64,000 nt of DNA from Tulasnella sp. 424 (GCA_019633425.1 WSUB01000012.1:1-64000), one strand, 5' to 3'; shown: positions 32,927-44,848, counted from the stretch's first letter. The notes: generated by a model from the letters alone, not told the origin. Numbers and translations: made by a program.

Positions 32927-33568
32927 GACTCAGTCGTATGTGCGCCCTGCCTGTGGGTTCTCGAGCTAGGTGTGGCCAAAGAAAACTATAATTCGATGCT
33001 TCGCAGGTGGGGGAGGTCTTCAGGTCACTGAAATTCTGAGGTGGGCTCCCGTTGACTTGTCCACAAGAGGGAAATCGTAACCGAGCGGCATTTAGAGGCC
33101 GCAGCAGCAACCGCTTAGTTTCTCTCGTTAGCACTTTGCGAAAGTCGAAAAGGAAGGAGCGTGCATGGACTATCGGAAACCAATTCCGACGAAAGGATGA
33201 TAAAGGGGTCACGGGTGTGGTGTTGTCCAAGGGGACTACGGCACGTGATTGGCTTTCGCACATTAAATTGAGACTTCGAACCGAACGACCTCCGAATCGC
33301 GGGGAATGACAATGATTGTCGGACTGTAGGATTCGGAGTTAGCGGCTTTCGTGCAAATCTGTCGGACTCACCAAAATCCGTCGCTTATTGTCCCTCAGGT
33401 TTAGATAGCCGATGTCACAACCAACTCGAACACAAACCCCCCCGTTCGGACAAAAGGGTAGTGACAGTTGTGACGACATTGTCACGCTAAAACCGCCTGG
33501 TAGAGGTTCCCACCACGCGGGATGAAAGTCTATAGCATCATATTGTATTGAGACCTCGATATCGTATC
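32927..33568. other. No supported gene
   Basis: Sequence after the second GH43 3'-flank repeat. Short frames on both strands (for example 32841-33263 minus) show no motif or splice logic. Confidence 0.4.
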
Positions 33569-34112
33569 TTAAAACACATATCCATAAACAGACATAACGT
33601 ATATGTAATCAAACCATTTTGTGGGCTGCAATTGACCACCGAGCCGGTCGGGGTCCACCATAAATGTCCAAAGCGATGGCCAAGCATGTTTAATCATCTG
33701 AGACTTGCTCGGGGTAAGCCAGTCTTCAGGACGATCTGAATTACACTCGAGCAAGCTCTCGCTAACACCGAGAACCACATCCGAGCTCGCATCCGAAGAG
33801 CCACTATGGACTGCTTCGAGGTAAAAACTGTAAGGATGGCACACCTTAGTTATGGCTCAAATACGATATGCTAGGGGATGTACATACCAGAGTGCGGAAT
33901 GCCTTCCGAACCTTGACAGAGGGGGCAACGACAGCAGTTGAGGCTTCTGGTTCATCTTTGGCACGGACGAATAGTCTCAGGGCATCCAATGTAGCCCATG
34001 ACGTTGGATCCTCTAGAGAAAAGTATGGCTGATGGTCCGGATTACGACAGCCTGAGGGTATGCCTAGTAGGAAGATCGATCCTGAGCGCGGGCCAAACCA
34101 GTCCAGAACCAT
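33569..34112 (-). CDS. Unknown protein, possible two-exon or partial gene
   Basis: Two minus-strand frames (34112-33889 and 33845-33569) can be joined in phase across a 43-bp intron (GTATGT to AAG, with an ACTAA-like branch site very close to the acceptor). The product would be about 165 aa, with stretches such as SLEDPTSWATLDALRLFVRA and LTPSKSQMIKHAWPSLW that look protein-like. No family is recognised and the 5' end is unclear. It could be a decayed fragment. Confidence 0.3.
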
Positions 34113-35285
34113 TCTATATTTACCCAGTTCCGAAATTCTTCAAGACTTCTACACCAGAATCTTCCACATCTTTAAAATTCACTGTGGTTGTATGTAGACT
34201 TCAGAGTAATCGTTTGCCTGTTGATTTGCGCTGGGAGGGTCGGAATCGTCAGACTCGATGGCAGGAAAGAAGAGGGGAGGTTGGTGGTCCAAATTGCGAC
34301 GGACGATCAGCGCTTTTTCATGGCCAGTGGGGGAGAACTATTTTTGCATGCTGTTTTGCTCTTTGTTGACTTGGGTTTGCCCGCGGACGCTGAGCAAAGG
34401 GCGCGGTGGTACATCGTGACATTCACCTATTTGGCCGCGTGGCATCTTAGACAAATAGCTTAAAAGCCGAATCAGACAGAATTTCAGGGATCCGACACAA
34501 ATCGCTGAGCCCGACATATTTCCTCCTCTTACGGCACTCCTACACTCCTACTACTATTGTATATACTCCGAATCGCCATTCAGCGCGGTCCTGCCCACGA
34601 AGAGTCAATCAAACAAGCTCAGACTTTGTTGATGTCAGGAGAACCTCCGGGTCTCGTGCCAATTTTAAAAGGCCTTAGGTGACGAACGTGCTGGCCGGAA
34701 AGCCATGCACATTTCCATAAGTACCAATACGCTGGGATCGAGGCGCCCTATAATAACGGCATGGAGATAAGGAATGGGCCGTTTGAGGGCGTTTCAGAGT
34801 GAAAGAGGTGAGGGTCGACACCGCGGAACCAGATACGCTGGACCTTGTTTACCCGACGCGCGGCCCGTAACGATAGGATAAGATGAAAACAACCTAATTA
34901 GGAATATCTTGACTGGCCATCTCAGGGTCCCCAGGTCCTTGCGTCTGCCACGCAACCGCTGGACCTACGCACTCACTAAGGAAACAAGTCAACTATAGAT
35001 GTATAACGTATTTTTAACTATCACAACCAAGCGGAGCGGCGCCGATCGTTCAGCTCGAGTAGACCCTTGGGGTAGGGTTTGTTTAACATCGCCGCGGCCA
35101 CCGCTCTCCCACCTCCAACGATAATCATGAAGACAAGACTTCTTACGCGTGTAATGCATGTACGCCCTTTCCAAGGTTAAGCCACATGCGCTCCAAACGA
35201 GAAAAGCCGTAATGCAAAGGATGAGCTGATATAAGGACTCTTTCTTCTCTGGCCTCGCGCATTCCCCATCTTCCACACTCCCACT
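34113..35285. other. No supported gene
   Basis: A 91-codon plus frame (34188-34463) with two hydrophobic stretches is the only frame of note and has no supporting motif or paralogue. The remainder shows nothing recognisable. Confidence 0.4.
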
Positions 35286-35816
35286 TTGTATCTTGTTTCA
35301 CCTACCTGTTCCGTAGCTCGTACATTTATTGCCCTTCCGAAGGTAACCCGAAGGCTCTTTATTAACAACTTGTGTTCTACCGGCGAAATATGCAGGAGCT
35401 GGCTCTTATTATCATCAACAGTGGGTTTCGCGCGTCGGGGCCTTACGAGCTCCATATATCGCTTACTGGCGCGGTATCCTTACTGCGTAGGTATCATTCT
35501 ATTCTTTCTGGGCATCTTTCGCTACGTTTCGACGAGGATTGGACTAGCCATGGTAGAAGATGTGCAACCCTCTACACTGGGAGCCTTCGTTCGGTACAGG
35601 CAATACATCCAATTCACCGCACAGTGGATGGATGAGCATTGGCCGATATTGAGTGGCTGGGCGCACAGTTTTCTCGACTGCCTCGTTCCAAACGCTGGCG
35701 ACGTCGAGGGACTTGCAGGTCATGGCTCCCAGCCTGGTCCCACAAATCCAAATCCACACTCACTGGCCGCGACTGTAGTCTCTCATCCTCCACCTCCTGC
35801 ATATCATGGACACTGA
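35286..35816 (+). CDS. Unknown 176-aa protein with one hydrophobic segment
   Basis: A single frame of 176 codons. A hydrophobic segment (CVGIILFFLGIFRYVS) precedes a hydrophilic part with MVEDVQPSTLGAFVRYRQYI and a Pro/His-rich tail. The second half is conserved in the broken copy at 17.2 kb. Substitutions between the copies are spread over the frame and one copy has stops, so selection is uncertain. The first half (before about 35507) is not shared and may contain a misread intron (GTATCCTT at 35477). Function unknown; possibly a single-pass membrane protein. Confidence 0.4.
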   Translation: MYLVSPTCSVARTFIALPKVTRRLFINNLCSTGEICRSWLLLSSTVGFARRGLTSSIYRLLARYPYCVGIILFFLGIFRYVSTRIGLAMVEDVQPSTLGAFVRYRQYIQFTAQWMDEHWPILSGWAHSFLDCLVPNAGDVEGLAGHGSQPGPTNPNPHSLAATVVSHPPPPAYHGH

Positions 35817-36490
35817 TAGGTATGTTTGTCAAACGAGCGCTGCGCTGGTTTAATGTTGACCGAGGCGTCATGACAGCTTGCGAAACAGAGCAAGCCTAAT
35901 CCAACGTGCGAACTCCACTTTACCCCGCGCTCCAAACAGTCGCAACATCATGTTTCTCCCCGAATTATCTGGATGTAAAGCACTCCCATGAATCATCAGT
36001 GTATATGTATATACCACTTGTTTGACATTATCTAGAAGAGAACACCGTCCGGCTGAGATGCCCTCGCAAATACCTGCCCCTGAAAGATCATGTCACTTCG
36101 ACCGGTAGATGGTATTATTGTAAACGCGTCACCTGGAGTATGCAGTAGGATCCCAGTGCCGTTACATCCATAGCTATTCGCTCATGCCGGTGGGGGGTCC
36201 GTGTTATGCCAGGTGTAGTCTGTCGGGCGGCGTTGTTCAGGAAATGTGTCCCGAGAACGGCCACATCTATGCATCCATGAGTCCATAATTTATTTCTAGG
36301 GTTACTACAGCTCGAGTATAGTTCATATGATGGATATATGTATCATGAGCTCATCGCATTAGTGAGAGATTACTATAGGGTTGGAGATTGCGAATTGGAC
36401 TAGTATTGGACTGGAGATTGGCGAGGAGAGTGCAGAGCCTTCAAAAGCTCAAAGCGCGTGCTATTACAAAGCTTTCCACGGGTTTGAGTA
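35507..36490. repeat. Segmental duplication block X, copy 2
   Basis: Matches 17218-18700 as described for copy 1. After the frame ending at 35816 the block is non-coding and AT-rich. Confidence 0.7.
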
Positions 36491-37224
36491 CTCTAAATGC
36501 GGCAGACTGCGTATCTCGCACCAATGTAACTTGAATTTCAATCCTGGTGTTGTCATTCCCTGCTCAGAGTACTAATGCTATCTAGGACCGGCCTCCTCAT
36601 TTCAGAGGGAAACAAACAGAGAAAAGACAAAGAAATCGATAAGTCGACTTATGTGCCTCCTTTGACGGATCTGGCTTGTTCAGCAGGGGTGGTATGTCAA
36701 GGAAGAGAAACGGTTTAAGTTCTGACGCGCCGAAAGGTACGCCAGTGGAGCGGAGCGTGAAAGTCGGGAACGGGATGACGGCCTTTCGGTAAGAAAGAGT
36801 GTTCTCCGCCGGTGTCAAGTCGCGATGCATATGGGGTGTCGTTTGAGAGGGATTGGATAGAGTGTTGTGGTCCATATCAGAGGAGAGGGAATGATGCACT
36901 GGTCCATTTACAGGGGTATGTAGAAGGGGAGAATAACCAATCACATAAATGAAAACAGACGGAGAGAGTGGTCCCCCCTGATGGGTTGTTTTGGTTGTGT
37001 ATGGGTGGGGAGGGATTGCGTGGTACCCTGTTGTGGGTTGAACGCCAGGTGTGATTTCTTGCAGGATTCAAATTCAAGCCTCGTCTCCCGCGAATCTCTC
37101 CAAACGATCCCCCCCCCCCTTTTCCCTTCCCCCAGGGAAGGTATGGTGAACGTCAGTGCAGTGATAAGGTTCCGGGAGGCGGTATATTGTAGAACGGTAC
37201 CTCGCCCGGTTGCTTTATAAGATA
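36491..37224. other. No supported gene
   Basis: Frames at 36597-36944 (minus) and 36981-37220 (plus) lack motifs. A C-rich run lies near 37110-37120. It joins block X copy 2 to the 3' flank of GH43 copy D. Confidence 0.4.
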
Positions 37225-40200
37225 AAGAGGTGCAACGTCTTTCAGATCATTCAGCCTACGATGGACAATCTAACTGTCCGACAGAACTGTTGGAAACTGA
37301 CTGACATTAATCCTAGAGATAAAATCACACGCTAATTGAAGGAAGAACTAGAGAGACGAGTGCATTTCTAGAGGTGATGCGCACTGGCGGGGTACAAAGG
37401 GACAACAACGAGCACAAGGATGCAAGGCATGGCTGCTCAGACGCACTGAGAATACCCTAGATAGCGAAGGGTTAGTCGGCATTTCCGGAAGGTAGCACAC
37501 GTCCGCAATAAACCCACAATCGTTCTGGTACTGGCAAGTCGTGCCAACCTCGCAGCTCGTACAACCGGCCCAGCCTTAGTAGTAAAAAGGACAATCAGCT
37601 GTCATGCACATCAGCTTAACGTCATAGGAGCTCTCACCTTGACCTCCGCACTGTGCATAATGTGTCGCGGTGCTAATTGAAGCAAGTCAGCCAGTGCTAT
37701 GGGCCAAAAGCTCTGCATGGTTGCTTACCATCCTCCACTTCCGGCGGTGGTAGTTGTGGTCTTGGTTGTAGTGGTGGTCGTAGTAGCCTTGGACGTTGTG
37801 CTGGTGGGTCCACTAGGAACACTGGAGGGAGTGGTGCCCGAACCACTGTCAAGCTGGAATAACGGGACGGTAACGTATCCTCCAAGGGATGAAGTGGCGT
37901 AGTTGAAGATAGCATATCGATAACCCATGAAGAACTCCCAGGCGTTGTTCATAGTGAAGGCCGATCCGATAGAGGTGAACGTGCTTCCGTTGGTGCTGTA
38001 GTAGAACTTGGCTTGCTTTCCGCTTCCGGGTGTTATATCAGCGGTTACGCGAAGCCAGATGGTGCCGCCGCTGATCGAGGCACTGGCAGAGGTCGTTCCA
38101 GTTGAATTGGTGCTCCAGTCCGAGTTCATAGTGAGACCGCTGGTGTACCCCACAGTGAACGAGCCACTGTCGCGCTTGACACCAACCCACGCTGACGAGT
38201 CGCGGAGCATAGCGAGACCAGCGCGATCGCCATCCTTCATGTTTGCATAATTGAGTTTGATAGTTGCGGTGGAGGTTGGACCGAGGATGCGGTGAGTGAT
38301 CGTGTTCCGTGCCGCATAGAGATCATTCGTGACGGTGACAGTATTAAGAACAAGACCGCTCCTGCCGGTGGAGAACTTGGAGGTATCTGGGTTGTGGTTC
38401 CATTCCCACTGCGGGCCGATGGAGGTGAAGTAGTCGACACCAGTGAGCGGAGCCAATGGATGAGCAGCGACGGGGTTGGAGTACGAAGTACCCCACGTGC
38501 CATTGGAGAGCTGTTAACGTGAGGTGAGTAACTAAGTTTGAGGACAGAGATCAACGTCCTCACAGTAACGGAGGGGAAGCCATCCGAGCCCCAAGTGATT
38601 GGAGCGAGGACAGGGATACGACCGCCTGGGTATGCATCGATGAACGCCATGTAGTACCACTGGCCGCTTGGAGTATCAACGATACCACCTTGGTGGGGGT
38701 AACCGCCGGAAACAGGAGGTGCGACACTTTGCACAAGCGCCTTGACAGAGTAGGAGCCGAAGGGGCTGCTTGATTTAATGACCCATTCCTCGTTGGCAGG
38801 GTGCGTGAGGAGGATGTAGTACGTTCCGCTCCGCTTGTAGAATCGAGAGCCCTCGAGGTACCCTGGTTGACCAAGATCGTCAGATTGGAGACACCATCAC
38901 GATCCAAGAGTTTTCCGCATACCAATGGTGGAAGGAGGGCTGTATACTTGCTGCGACTTGACCTCGGTCTTGGCATCGGAAGAGAGCTGGGCGACCCAGA
39001 CAGTGCTGTTGTAAATGTACGAGACATACATCGTGCCATCGTCATCGACGAGGAGGCCCGAATCGTAGTAGCACTGATGGTTCCTAGTAAGGACACGCTC
39101 GTCGTACTCGAAAAGCAAAGTAAGGTCGTACCTTGTCAATCGTGGTTAGCCGCGACCAAGGTCCCGTGACGGCGGGGGCGGAATAGATGTAACTCGTGGC
39201 GAAGTCGATACATCCGCCCCAGAACCAGGTGTTCTTGCCTGGATGATAATCGAAGAACGACGCCCAGATTCCCTGGACATAAGCCTGCCCGCCAGTCAAG
39301 CTGTATGTGCTGCCGAAGTCGAGAGTAGGAACCGAGTGACCGATGTACTCCCAATTGAAAAGATCGTAAGAGCGAAGGATTGGAGCGCCAGGGGAGTAGT
39401 GCATGGTTGAGGATGAGTAGTAGTACGTGCTGCCGACACGTCTGATATCGAGGTCAGCGAGATCTTCCCAGATGACGGGGTTGCTGAAGCCATTGATGAA
39501 GGATGGTAGAACTGAGAGAGCGCCCAAAAGCGCAAACAGATTGACGATGGAACGAGCTATGCGGGAAACCCAAACGTCAACATAAAGGAAAGAGTAGGGA
39601 GCACAAAGTGGAACGTACCGAAACCTAGCATCTTGTCGAGGAAGCTTAGATACAGGCGAGATCGAGAGCTGTAGGGACTGTGATGCTAGCTTAACGCGAC
39701 ACCCTAAATACTACTAGCTCAGTGGGCCGGTCCGCGCGGGTAGGAGAATCCGCATCAGGGAATAGCTCTATCGGAAGAGCATTTGAACAACCTCCTTCGA
39801 TTAGATTGGGGGGGCACTCTGATAATCAGCACGGCCCGTGCACTTGGCATTCTTTGGAGCTCTGCTTCTTCCAATATAAGTTCCGAGATCCCCTATAGGA
39901 TCGACGAAAGCTCGGTGAACGGCCTGGGAAAGTCGGAGACGTGGGGTGGAACTGAACGTACGTGGGTCCGGAATAAGAGTTAACCGAATTGGCTCGGGCT
40001 TTGGCCCGACCGAGCCAGCTCGGTCTGCATCCTAATTCAGATTCTGAAATGGAGATGAAACAATGACATATGAGTGGAATCCTTCTGCCATCCGGTCAAA
40101 ACGACCAATCATCAACTTACCTCAAGCCGGTCGATCTTCGTCAGTGGTGCCCAAACCCGCCCGCACTATATGAGGATCTCCTAGCATACACGCTCCGTTA

Positions 40201-41345
40201 CGATTCCCAAGCATTGACGATTGGATGAATGATTTGGGCCAAAAGTCTCCCATGGGTGTAGCGTAAACTGTTCATCCTAAACACTAATTCCTACGCAGTG
40301 GATATTGCGCCTAGTCGTATTGGAAAGGGGGACTTTCAATCCGATTGGGTGACCAAGCCCGTGTATTCCGGCGTTAGATTGAGGAATGCAGAAATCGAAG
40401 TGGTCTTTGGCGCAAAATAGGTCGCGCACCCCATGAAGTTGCAAATTGGGACCGAGTTGGTAGCTTCGGTGAAGGACTTCGTTTCCGAAAGAATCAGGGT
40501 CGTTGAAAGCGAATTGGAACCATTTCCGGAGCAATATCGCTGCGAGATTTGGGCGTCCAAATTCTGATATGAGACCGCCGAAAGCCAAGCAATGCGGATA
40601 GCAGGGTAAGGCATGCTAGGGTACAAGCAGATGTAAGATAGTGCGTTAGCTCGAGAGATGGCGCACCCGAAGGACCTCAGACGCGCAGCTGACCTCAATC
40701 CCCTCGCCGATTGCATAACGTCTGCAGAATACGCTTTGGGGTGATGCGAGACCTCAGTTGATAAGGTTGACTCTCAGAAGCCTAGATGTGGGGCCCGGCG
40801 GTGAGTAAGCAGGAGCCGCGATATGAGCCTTCCGAGACTCTGTCGGTCGCGCCCTTGAGAGTGTGGGATGTCGCGCGAGTGTGTTGGGTAAGTAGGATGA
40901 TTCAAATTCGACTCACTCTCCTACTCTAATGGTTCATTCGCTGTAGATACGATGTACTACCTTGCCTTGGCCGTCTTGTGTTGAGCGGGGATGAACCTAG
41001 GGTTGAGCCTGCCTAGGCACCGTGCAGTCAGCATTGCAACTTTTCAGCGGAAATGCGCCACGAGATGATGTACCAGCAATGGAGTACTTGAACAAAGTAA
41101 TAGTCATGACGACCGACTCATTCTGTAGTAATTGCGGTGCAGAGGCTCTCTTTTGCTCCTGGTTGATCCAACTGTCTTGACGGTCCGCGTTTGCGATTTC
41201 ATCACACATCTCCCAGTCGAATAAGGTCGGCTTTTTTCAAGGGCAGGATATTTCGCCTTCGGAGTTGGTCGTACTGCATGGGTTGAAATAGTGCATTCGG
41301 AAAGAGGACACCGTTGATGGTTGCAGTGAAGGCACAACTCTCGCC
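37225..41345. repeat. Segmental duplication unit, copy D (contains the intact GH43 gene)
   Basis: Counterpart of copies A and B, in the same orientation. The 5' flank 39632-41345 contains the same decayed frames as in A and B (a minus reading at 40336-40716 with FTEATNSVPIC) but nothing that can be called a gene. An F-box gene follows directly. Confidence 0.7.
37437..39631 (-). CDS. Secreted GH43 family glycoside hydrolase with C-terminal CBM1
   Basis: Eight exons (39631-39619, 39556-39132, 39073-38923, 38862-38564, 38510-37729, 37672-37638, 37574-37518, 37456-37437) join in frame to 593 aa. Residues 1-27 form a signal peptide (LFALLGALSVLPSFING). The five-bladed GH43 domain follows; D39 in DLADLDI is the likely general base, and YYDSGLLVDDDGTMYV and HQGGIVDTPSGQWYYM are typical. 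A C-terminal beta-sandwich (from about QWEWNHNPD), a Thr-rich linker and a CBM1 (C565-V593, CGGQGW to WYSQCV) complete it. GH43 enzymes cut arabinose- or xylose-containing side chains or xylo-oligosaccharides; CBM1 binds cellulose, so it probably acts outside the cell on plant wall hemicellulose. It is the only intact copy of four. The last 20-nt exon is needed to complete the CBM1. Confidence 0.85.
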
Positions 41346-41525
41346 ACGGGGTTACCGGACTTCTGAAGATACGACTATCCGTTGCCAACCCCTTCACGAA
41401 GTGCGGCAGTGGGCTCGACGCAAAAAGAGGTGCGCCAGCGGGCTGCGGTGATCCTTGTGGCAAGAAACTCTCGACCTGACCGTGTTCCACCGTCTCTCGC
41501 TAGACGCGAAATCCTAGTCCTGCAA

Positions 41526-42896
41526 ATGACTTCGATCGCCTCCTTGCCTCCAGAACTTCTCCTCCAGATCTTCCACTGGGCCACATACGACTATGCACTT
41601 TATGAAAATCGTCCATCATGGAGGAATTACGACCTTAGTCACTATGATGGTGAAGATCCTTGGCCCACGCCGTCCGAGTCTAAACAAGCAGACTCGGTGC
41701 GTACGGTCAGGTCGTTGGCATCGACGTGCACTCGTTGGAGAGTGCTTGCAACGGAGTTCGAGTGGCGTCATATCATGGTCTCTGAAATGTCTCGACTCAA
41801 GCACTACCTCGATGGAATAAACAAGTTGCTTCAAAAGGGGAGCGATGGTCAGGGGCAACTGGAGTGCCCCGTCCGGAGGATAACTTTGACAATGGCCAAG
41901 GAGCGTGTTTGGACCGAGGAGGATACCGAAAGGGTAGTTTCCTTAATACGCATTTGCCCGAACTTGGAAGTCCTGATTAATTGGATTTTTGCCGATGGAG
42001 GTGAGTTGCGTTGCTGTCCTTTGGCCCTCGGGCCCCGTGCGATTTGACTGACCGTGTTACTAGAGATGCACGCTGCTGGCCCCATTCTACTCCAATCACT
42101 AGTCGATTCATGTCCCAGACTTAAACGACTTCATTGGAAAGCTATGGGTTGCATGCAAATCCTGCCGTCTGCATGGTCATCAATCCTGGGTCCGAGTTCC
42201 CTTCGAACATCATTAGAAGCCCTCGAAGTGGACTCCCCTCCAGCATTTCCCGCGCACGGATCAACACCCGCTCCTAGCTCTCCGCTAGAACTTCCATCAC
42301 TTCATTGCCTCCAACTGTCCGCGAACGAAGACAACGCGTCGTTCATCTCACTCGTCGCCGACGAATGGCAACTGCCATCATTAACATCGCTCTACCTCAC
42401 ATCGTCTCATCATCCAACCATCCGCGGTGTCATCTCGCTGATTTCAGCTCATGGCAGTACGCTGACCACTCTCGCGTTCGATAGAAGCGCCTCGGCAGAC
42501 ATCCCCCTGGAAATCCTTCCACCCGCGTCACGTCTTCAAGAATTGATATATTACGGCCACAACCTAAGGGATACAAAGTCTATTCCATTCACCTCCCTTT
42601 CCAGTCTCATCGTTGTCTTGGACCTGATGGGAGGCCGTTCCTTGGACTTGAACATCTTCGCCGCATTGAAGCTCCTTTACCAACTACCAAGCAACACTTT
42701 GGCGGGGCTCAGGGAGGTCGTGTTTCTCCAGCCGTCCTTCGATGCACTCGAAGAATCGCACCCAATCAACGTCGAGGGTCTTACCGAAAATCAACGCCGG
42801 TGGACGCTGTGGGGGCAGAAAGGAACCCTGAGATTGGTGAACCGAAATGGTGTTCGACTTTACAGACTAGTTGGAACGGACGGGGAGCAGGGCTAG
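41526..42896 (+). CDS. F-box protein 1 with LRR-like C-terminal region
   Basis: Two exons (41526-42000 and 42064-42896; intron GTGAGT to TACTAG) give 435 aa. The N terminus has an F-box (SLPPELLLQIFHWATYD, then a CTRWRVLATEFEW segment), which would bind Skp1 in an SCF ubiquitin ligase. The rest has leucine-rich stretches such as LLQSLVDSCPRLKRLHW and LPSLTSLYLTSSH, typical of fungal F-box/LRR proteins that pick the substrate. The start was chosen by alignment with the other two F-box genes (MTSI); an in-frame upstream Met at 41382 is less likely. It is diverged from F-box 2 and 3 and lies convergent with F-box 2. Confidence 0.75.
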
Positions 42897-43090
42897 CGAT
42901 CCTTTCGGAACGGGACGAACTTAATTATACCTCTCGTTTGATCGTAGTAATGATGTCTGTTTGTAGAATTTGTCAGACAACGGAACTGGATTCACTGTAT
43001 AGACTCACATTGACAGAAACTCCGGGAGACAGATAAGATTGTCTTTTCATTTGAAGGCAGAGAGACCTGGGGCCGCTGCAGTCGGGCCTA

Positions 43091-44616
43091 TCATTCCACC
43101 TGCGGTGCGGGGAGTTCTTCGACTGTTTCTCTTTTCCACACTCGGATACCACGTCGGTTCACCATCTGTACCCCTTGCTCGTCCCACCGCTTGCAAGCCA
43201 ATTCTGCATTCCTGAATATGCTCAAGTCTGCGATATGGCACGGTTGATCGAGATCTTCAATGGGGCGTCCAACGATGACCACCTTTTCAAGTTGGGCAAA
43301 ATGGTCTTTCGAGATCCATGCAACTGAGCGGATGGAGTGGCAGATACCCAGCGTGGTGACGTCGCGTTGTATGAATAATCGGACCACTACTGTCGAAATG
43401 GATGGTAATGGGACAGAAGGGTGGCGCGTCGGGCCAACGACGTTATAAATGGTGAGCTGTTCTAGAGAAGCCTCTGCAAGGATGTCCATGTTGAATATTA
43501 AACTCGTGTTGGCATCCAACGAAAGGGATTTGAGCGATCCACCGAATTCAAGAAAGAGACTGAATAAATCNNNNNNNNNNNNNNNNNNNNNNNNNNNNNN
43601 NNNNNNNNNNNNNNNNNNNNNNNNNNNNNNNNNNNNNNNNNNNNNNNNNNNNNNNNNNNNNNNNNNNNNGAATATTAAACTCGTGTTGGCATCCAACGAA
43701 AGGGATTTGAGCGATCCACCGAATTCAAGAAAGAGACTGAATAAATCCTGACATGGAAGGTTTGGAGCCGCGAGGTGGAGGGAGATTAGTGACGGTAGGG
43801 CCCATTTGGTGACGCCCCGCACCAAATCTTGAGCAACCCCGGCCGTGGTGGATACACGAAGATGTTTAAGAGAAGGGAGACAAAGCGGAGGAGGGTCGTC
43901 GCCTGAGGTTGCTGCAGTTCCCTGCACATCCGAAGCAATCTCTAGCGCTTCCAGCGACGACAAGGATGCGAGAGCAGAGGTCCACTTGAGAATCGAAACT
44001 CTGAACGAATATCTTCCCCTCCAGTGAAGTCGTCTGAGCTTCGTACAAGACGAGGTAAGGGTGCTTAAGATGGCCTCTCCTACCCAGTGCTCTGGAACTA
44101 TAGAGCCGAGAGTGATCAGAAAGGCGCGAAGCCCAGAGGATGGTGGAACCTTGACTCACCACGGGCGGTAATCCTTTCCAACGAGAAAACCTCCAGATTT
44201 GGACATAATTTCAGTAACTCAACCATTTGGCAAGTGTTCACCCAGTCCCACACATTCGGGCCACGACCGGGAGGTGAGAAGGAGAGTGTTATCCTTTTCA
44301 CGCTGCTTCCGGCGTCTGGCGTCCCACACAGCCGACCTAACGTCCCCTGCAACCGCAACTCTCGCTTGATCCGGACGTGCCGAAACTCGAACCCGACGAC
44401 AAGAGACCTCCAGCTACTACAAACCACCCTTAAGGCTCTAATAGTCTCCTCAGACGTACGTGGCGGAGCAGGCCAGGGGATGTCGGAGTCGGGTCCGCTG
44501 AGAGAAAGGTCGTAGTGTTTCCATGAGGGTGTGTGGTCGAACAGTCCGGGATCGAATGTCACCCACTCGAAGATTTCGAGTAGAATTTCTGGAGGAAGTG
44601 ATAGAATACTCGTCAT
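43091..44616 (-). CDS. F-box protein 2, interrupted by a 99-N scaffold gap
   Basis: Two exons (44616-44160 and 44097-43091; intron GTGAGT to TATAG). The F-box is at the N terminus (SLPPEILLEIFEWVTFD and VCSSWRSLVVGFEF), followed by LRR-like segments (SLSSLEALEIAS, LPSLISLHLAAPN, GGSLKSLSLDAN). A likely substrate adaptor of an SCF ubiquitin ligase. The second exon contains the gap 43571-43669 and a 78-bp sequence present on both sides of it. Removing the gap and one repeat gives a continuous frame equal to F-box 3, so the gene is probably intact. Compared with F-box 3 it has about 11 more residues at the C terminus (KRETVEELPAPQVE). Confidence 0.75.
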
Positions 44617-44846
44617 GGAAGCTCCTGCTCCTGCTCTATGGTGTATTTCGAGTCTAATGGTGGTAGAAGGTTTGTAAAAGTCGAACCGCGAACATCGAGT
44701 TCGTGAAATTTGTTTGGTGACCAGGCCCGTTCGCCCTTAGACAACCCCCACTCCCTCGGAGCTGCTCGCCAGCGCCGCCTTCAACGACATCCCAATGGCA
44801 GCCCAGTACGACCTAACGACCAAAATCATCCCGTATCTCGACCGCT
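43133..44846. repeat. Duplicated F-box / eIF3e-promoter block, copy 1
   Basis: Matches 49021-50570 across nearly the whole F-box gene, the shared divergent promoter and the first codons of eIF3e. Similarity ends at about 44846, immediately after the codons for IIPYLDR, and on the other side within the last codons of the F-box gene. Confidence 0.8.
43493..43747. other. Assembly gap (99 N) flanked by identical 78-bp ends
   Basis: 43493-43570 and 43670-43747 are identical, beginning GAATATTAAACTCGTGTTGG, and flank N's at 43571-43669. The paralogous position in F-box 3 (around 49381-49458) has a single copy and no extra sequence. The gap probably joins two contigs that in fact overlap by 78 bp. 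Confidence 0.85.
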
Positions 44847-44848
44847 AA
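44795..44848 (+). pseudogene. eIF3e 5' fragment (17 codons)
   Basis: The frame [17 protein letters not shown] is identical in protein sequence to the start of the eIF3e gene at 50517, and is preceded by the same leader (GCCGCCTTCAACGACATCCC). It then runs into unrelated sequence and a TAA. It was copied together with the F-box gene. Confidence 0.85.
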
